Origin: an uncultured Collinsella sp.
GTDB taxonomy: Bacteria > Actinomycetota > Coriobacteriia > Coriobacteriales > Coriobacteriaceae
Direction of reading: 5' to 3'
Length of the DNA: 6,189 nt
Assembly: GCA_900554585.1 (NCBI GenBank)
Contig: USHS01000082.1
Span: forward strand, 1-6,189
Shown here: positions 5,489-6,189 of the stretch, in pieces
Layout: every line of letters begins with the position of its first letter
How positions within the stretch are numbered: position 1 is the first letter of the stretch
Position numbers and translations under genes: made by a program
Notes under the pieces: model-generated
The model's database searches: none
Told to the model about the DNA's origin: nothing
The model's input: the letters and a program-made list of their open reading frames with translations, nothing else

Positions 5489-6189
5489 CTACTCCTCAGA
5501 ACCGTCCTCACCAGCGGCCTTGTTCTCCTGATCAAGTTTATGCTTACCGCTCACGATAGACGTGGCGCCCAGCGTGGCCAGGCTCGCGCTCGCAAGGCTC
5601 GCCATAACGATGAGGTCGCCCGTCTTGGGCATGTTGCCGCCCGAGGACTTAGTCGTGGCAGTCGTTGCGGTGGTCGTAGTGCCGCCCTTGTCACCGGTCT
5701 TCTGAGCATCGGCGACGGACTGCTTCGCGCCCGCACCGGCAGAAGGATCAGCAGCACCGTTGGCATTGGAGCCGGAACCCTGCTCAGACGTTCCCTCATC
5801 AGAAGAAGAGCTGCCGTTAATGCCCGCCATCAAAGACCATCCCAGCATTGACCCAACCTGCTCGCCGGCAGAAGACTTGTCTTCTGCCGAGGAATCACCA
5901 GCATCGGTGCCCTCGTTCGAACTGTTCTCGGAAGCATCGGAGTCAGAATCTTTAGAGGAGCCAGCATCGGCAGAGGAATCGCCAGCGCCTTTGGAAGCAC
6001 CAGCATCGGTGGAGCCAGAATTCGTACCATCCGTAGCGCCGTCGGAACCAGAAGTCGACGAATCGCCAGAAGCAGCGTCACCAGACGCAGCCCCGCCGTT
6101 ACCAGCATCATCGCTGCCCGCATCAGTCGAGGGCGCATCCGTATCGTTATCGTCGCCCGCACCGTCATCGGTACCAGGCGTCGGTGCGG
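5489..6189 (-). CDS. Sortase-anchored surface protein, C-terminal part (MPKTG motif)
   Basis: The minus-strand frame is open from the right edge to the TAG at 5491-5489, giving 232 residues of the C-terminus; the N-terminus and start lie outside. Residues 1-108 are a low-complexity Ser/Asp/Ala/Gly/Thr region with recurring DAG units, and residues 125-185 are a second Ser/Gly/Ala/Thr stretch ending in a threonine run (170-178). Between them is a short non-polar island, QVGSMLGWSLMAGING (110-125). The C-terminal sorting signal is complete: MPKTGD (186-191), a hydrophobic segment (192-213) and a charged tail beginning KHK (215-217). Sortase should cleave between T189 and G190 and link the protein to peptidoglycan. 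The low-complexity part is the probable wall-spanning stalk that displays an unseen N-terminal domain. MPKTG instead of LPXTG is a tolerated variant. The tail after KHK is unusually acidic (GEDGSEE). The gene ends in its own terminator. Confidence 0.85.
   Translation of the reverse strand, partial: APTPGTDDGAGDDNDTDAPSTDAGSDDAGNGGAASGDAASGDSSTSGSDGATDGTNSGSTDAGASKGAGDSSADAGSSKDSDSDASENSSNEGTDAGDSSAEDKSSAGEQVGSMLGWSLMAGINGSSSSDEGTSEQGSGSNANGAADPSAGAGAKQSVADAQKTGDKGGTTTTATTATTKSSGGNMPKTGDLIVMASLASASLATLGATSIVSGKHKLDQENKAAGEDGSEE
5896..6109 (-). repeat. Imperfect DAG-coding repeats in the stalk region
   Basis: The plus-strand word CACCAGCATCGGTG occurs identically at 5896-5909 and 5998-6011, 102 bases (34 codons) apart and therefore in frame. 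Shorter versions lie at 5961-5970 and 6101-6109. On the coding strand they encode Asp-Ala-Gly. The repeats are short and degenerate, consistent with a stalk that can expand or shrink by in-frame recombination. Confidence 0.55.

Noticed and set aside
5435..5851. 138-codon plus-strand open frame over the surface-protein end
   Set aside because: It runs through the terminator hairpin and is antisense to a complete sorting signal; the product is Arg-rich without motifs.

Overview
The window is high-GC DNA with strongly G/C-biased third codon positions. It carries a sortase-anchored (LPXTG-type) surface protein and a cluster of small GT-A glycosyltransferases. This suggests a Gram-positive, high-GC host, most plausibly a gut Coriobacteriia of the Collinsella type. 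The taxonomic call is an inference from base composition and gene content, because no rRNA or marker gene is present.

Layout from left to right. (1) Bases 1-2130, minus strand: two family-2 glycosyltransferase genes in tandem. The first (2130-1027) starts at TTG behind a good Shine-Dalgarno sequence. The second begins six bases after the first one's amber stop, in the same reading frame, and runs off the left edge. (2) Bases 2131-2442: a divergent intergenic region with a likely minus-strand promoter, a 12-bp perfect palindrome, a possible 61-codon leader ORF and a likely plus-strand promoter. (3) Bases 2443-3462, plus strand: a third glycosyltransferase, resembling galactofuranosyl-/rhamnosyltransferases of the GlfT/RfbF/WbbL kind. 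(4) Bases 3490-5286, minus strand, convergent with the previous gene: a member of the AAA-ATPase-like / PD-(D/E)XK family whose Walker B and nuclease motifs look degenerate. (5) Bases 5421-5453: a clear Rho-independent terminator. (6) Bases 5489-6189, minus strand: the C-terminal part of a wall-anchored protein with a Ser/Asp/Ala/Gly-rich stalk and an MPKTG sorting motif.

The three glycosyltransferases probably add successive sugars to a cell-wall or capsular glycan; donor and acceptor sugars cannot be read from the sequence. The anchored protein is also a cell-surface product, but it has its own terminator and is a separate transcription unit. The AAA-ATPase-like gene has its own promoter and ribosome binding site, and nothing in the sequence ties it to glycan synthesis. 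I see no tRNA, rRNA, CRISPR array, insertion sequence or attachment site. No new multi-gene system is evident. The most unusual items are the apparently catalytically degenerate ATPase/nuclease-like protein and the two in-frame glycosyltransferases separated by a single amber codon.
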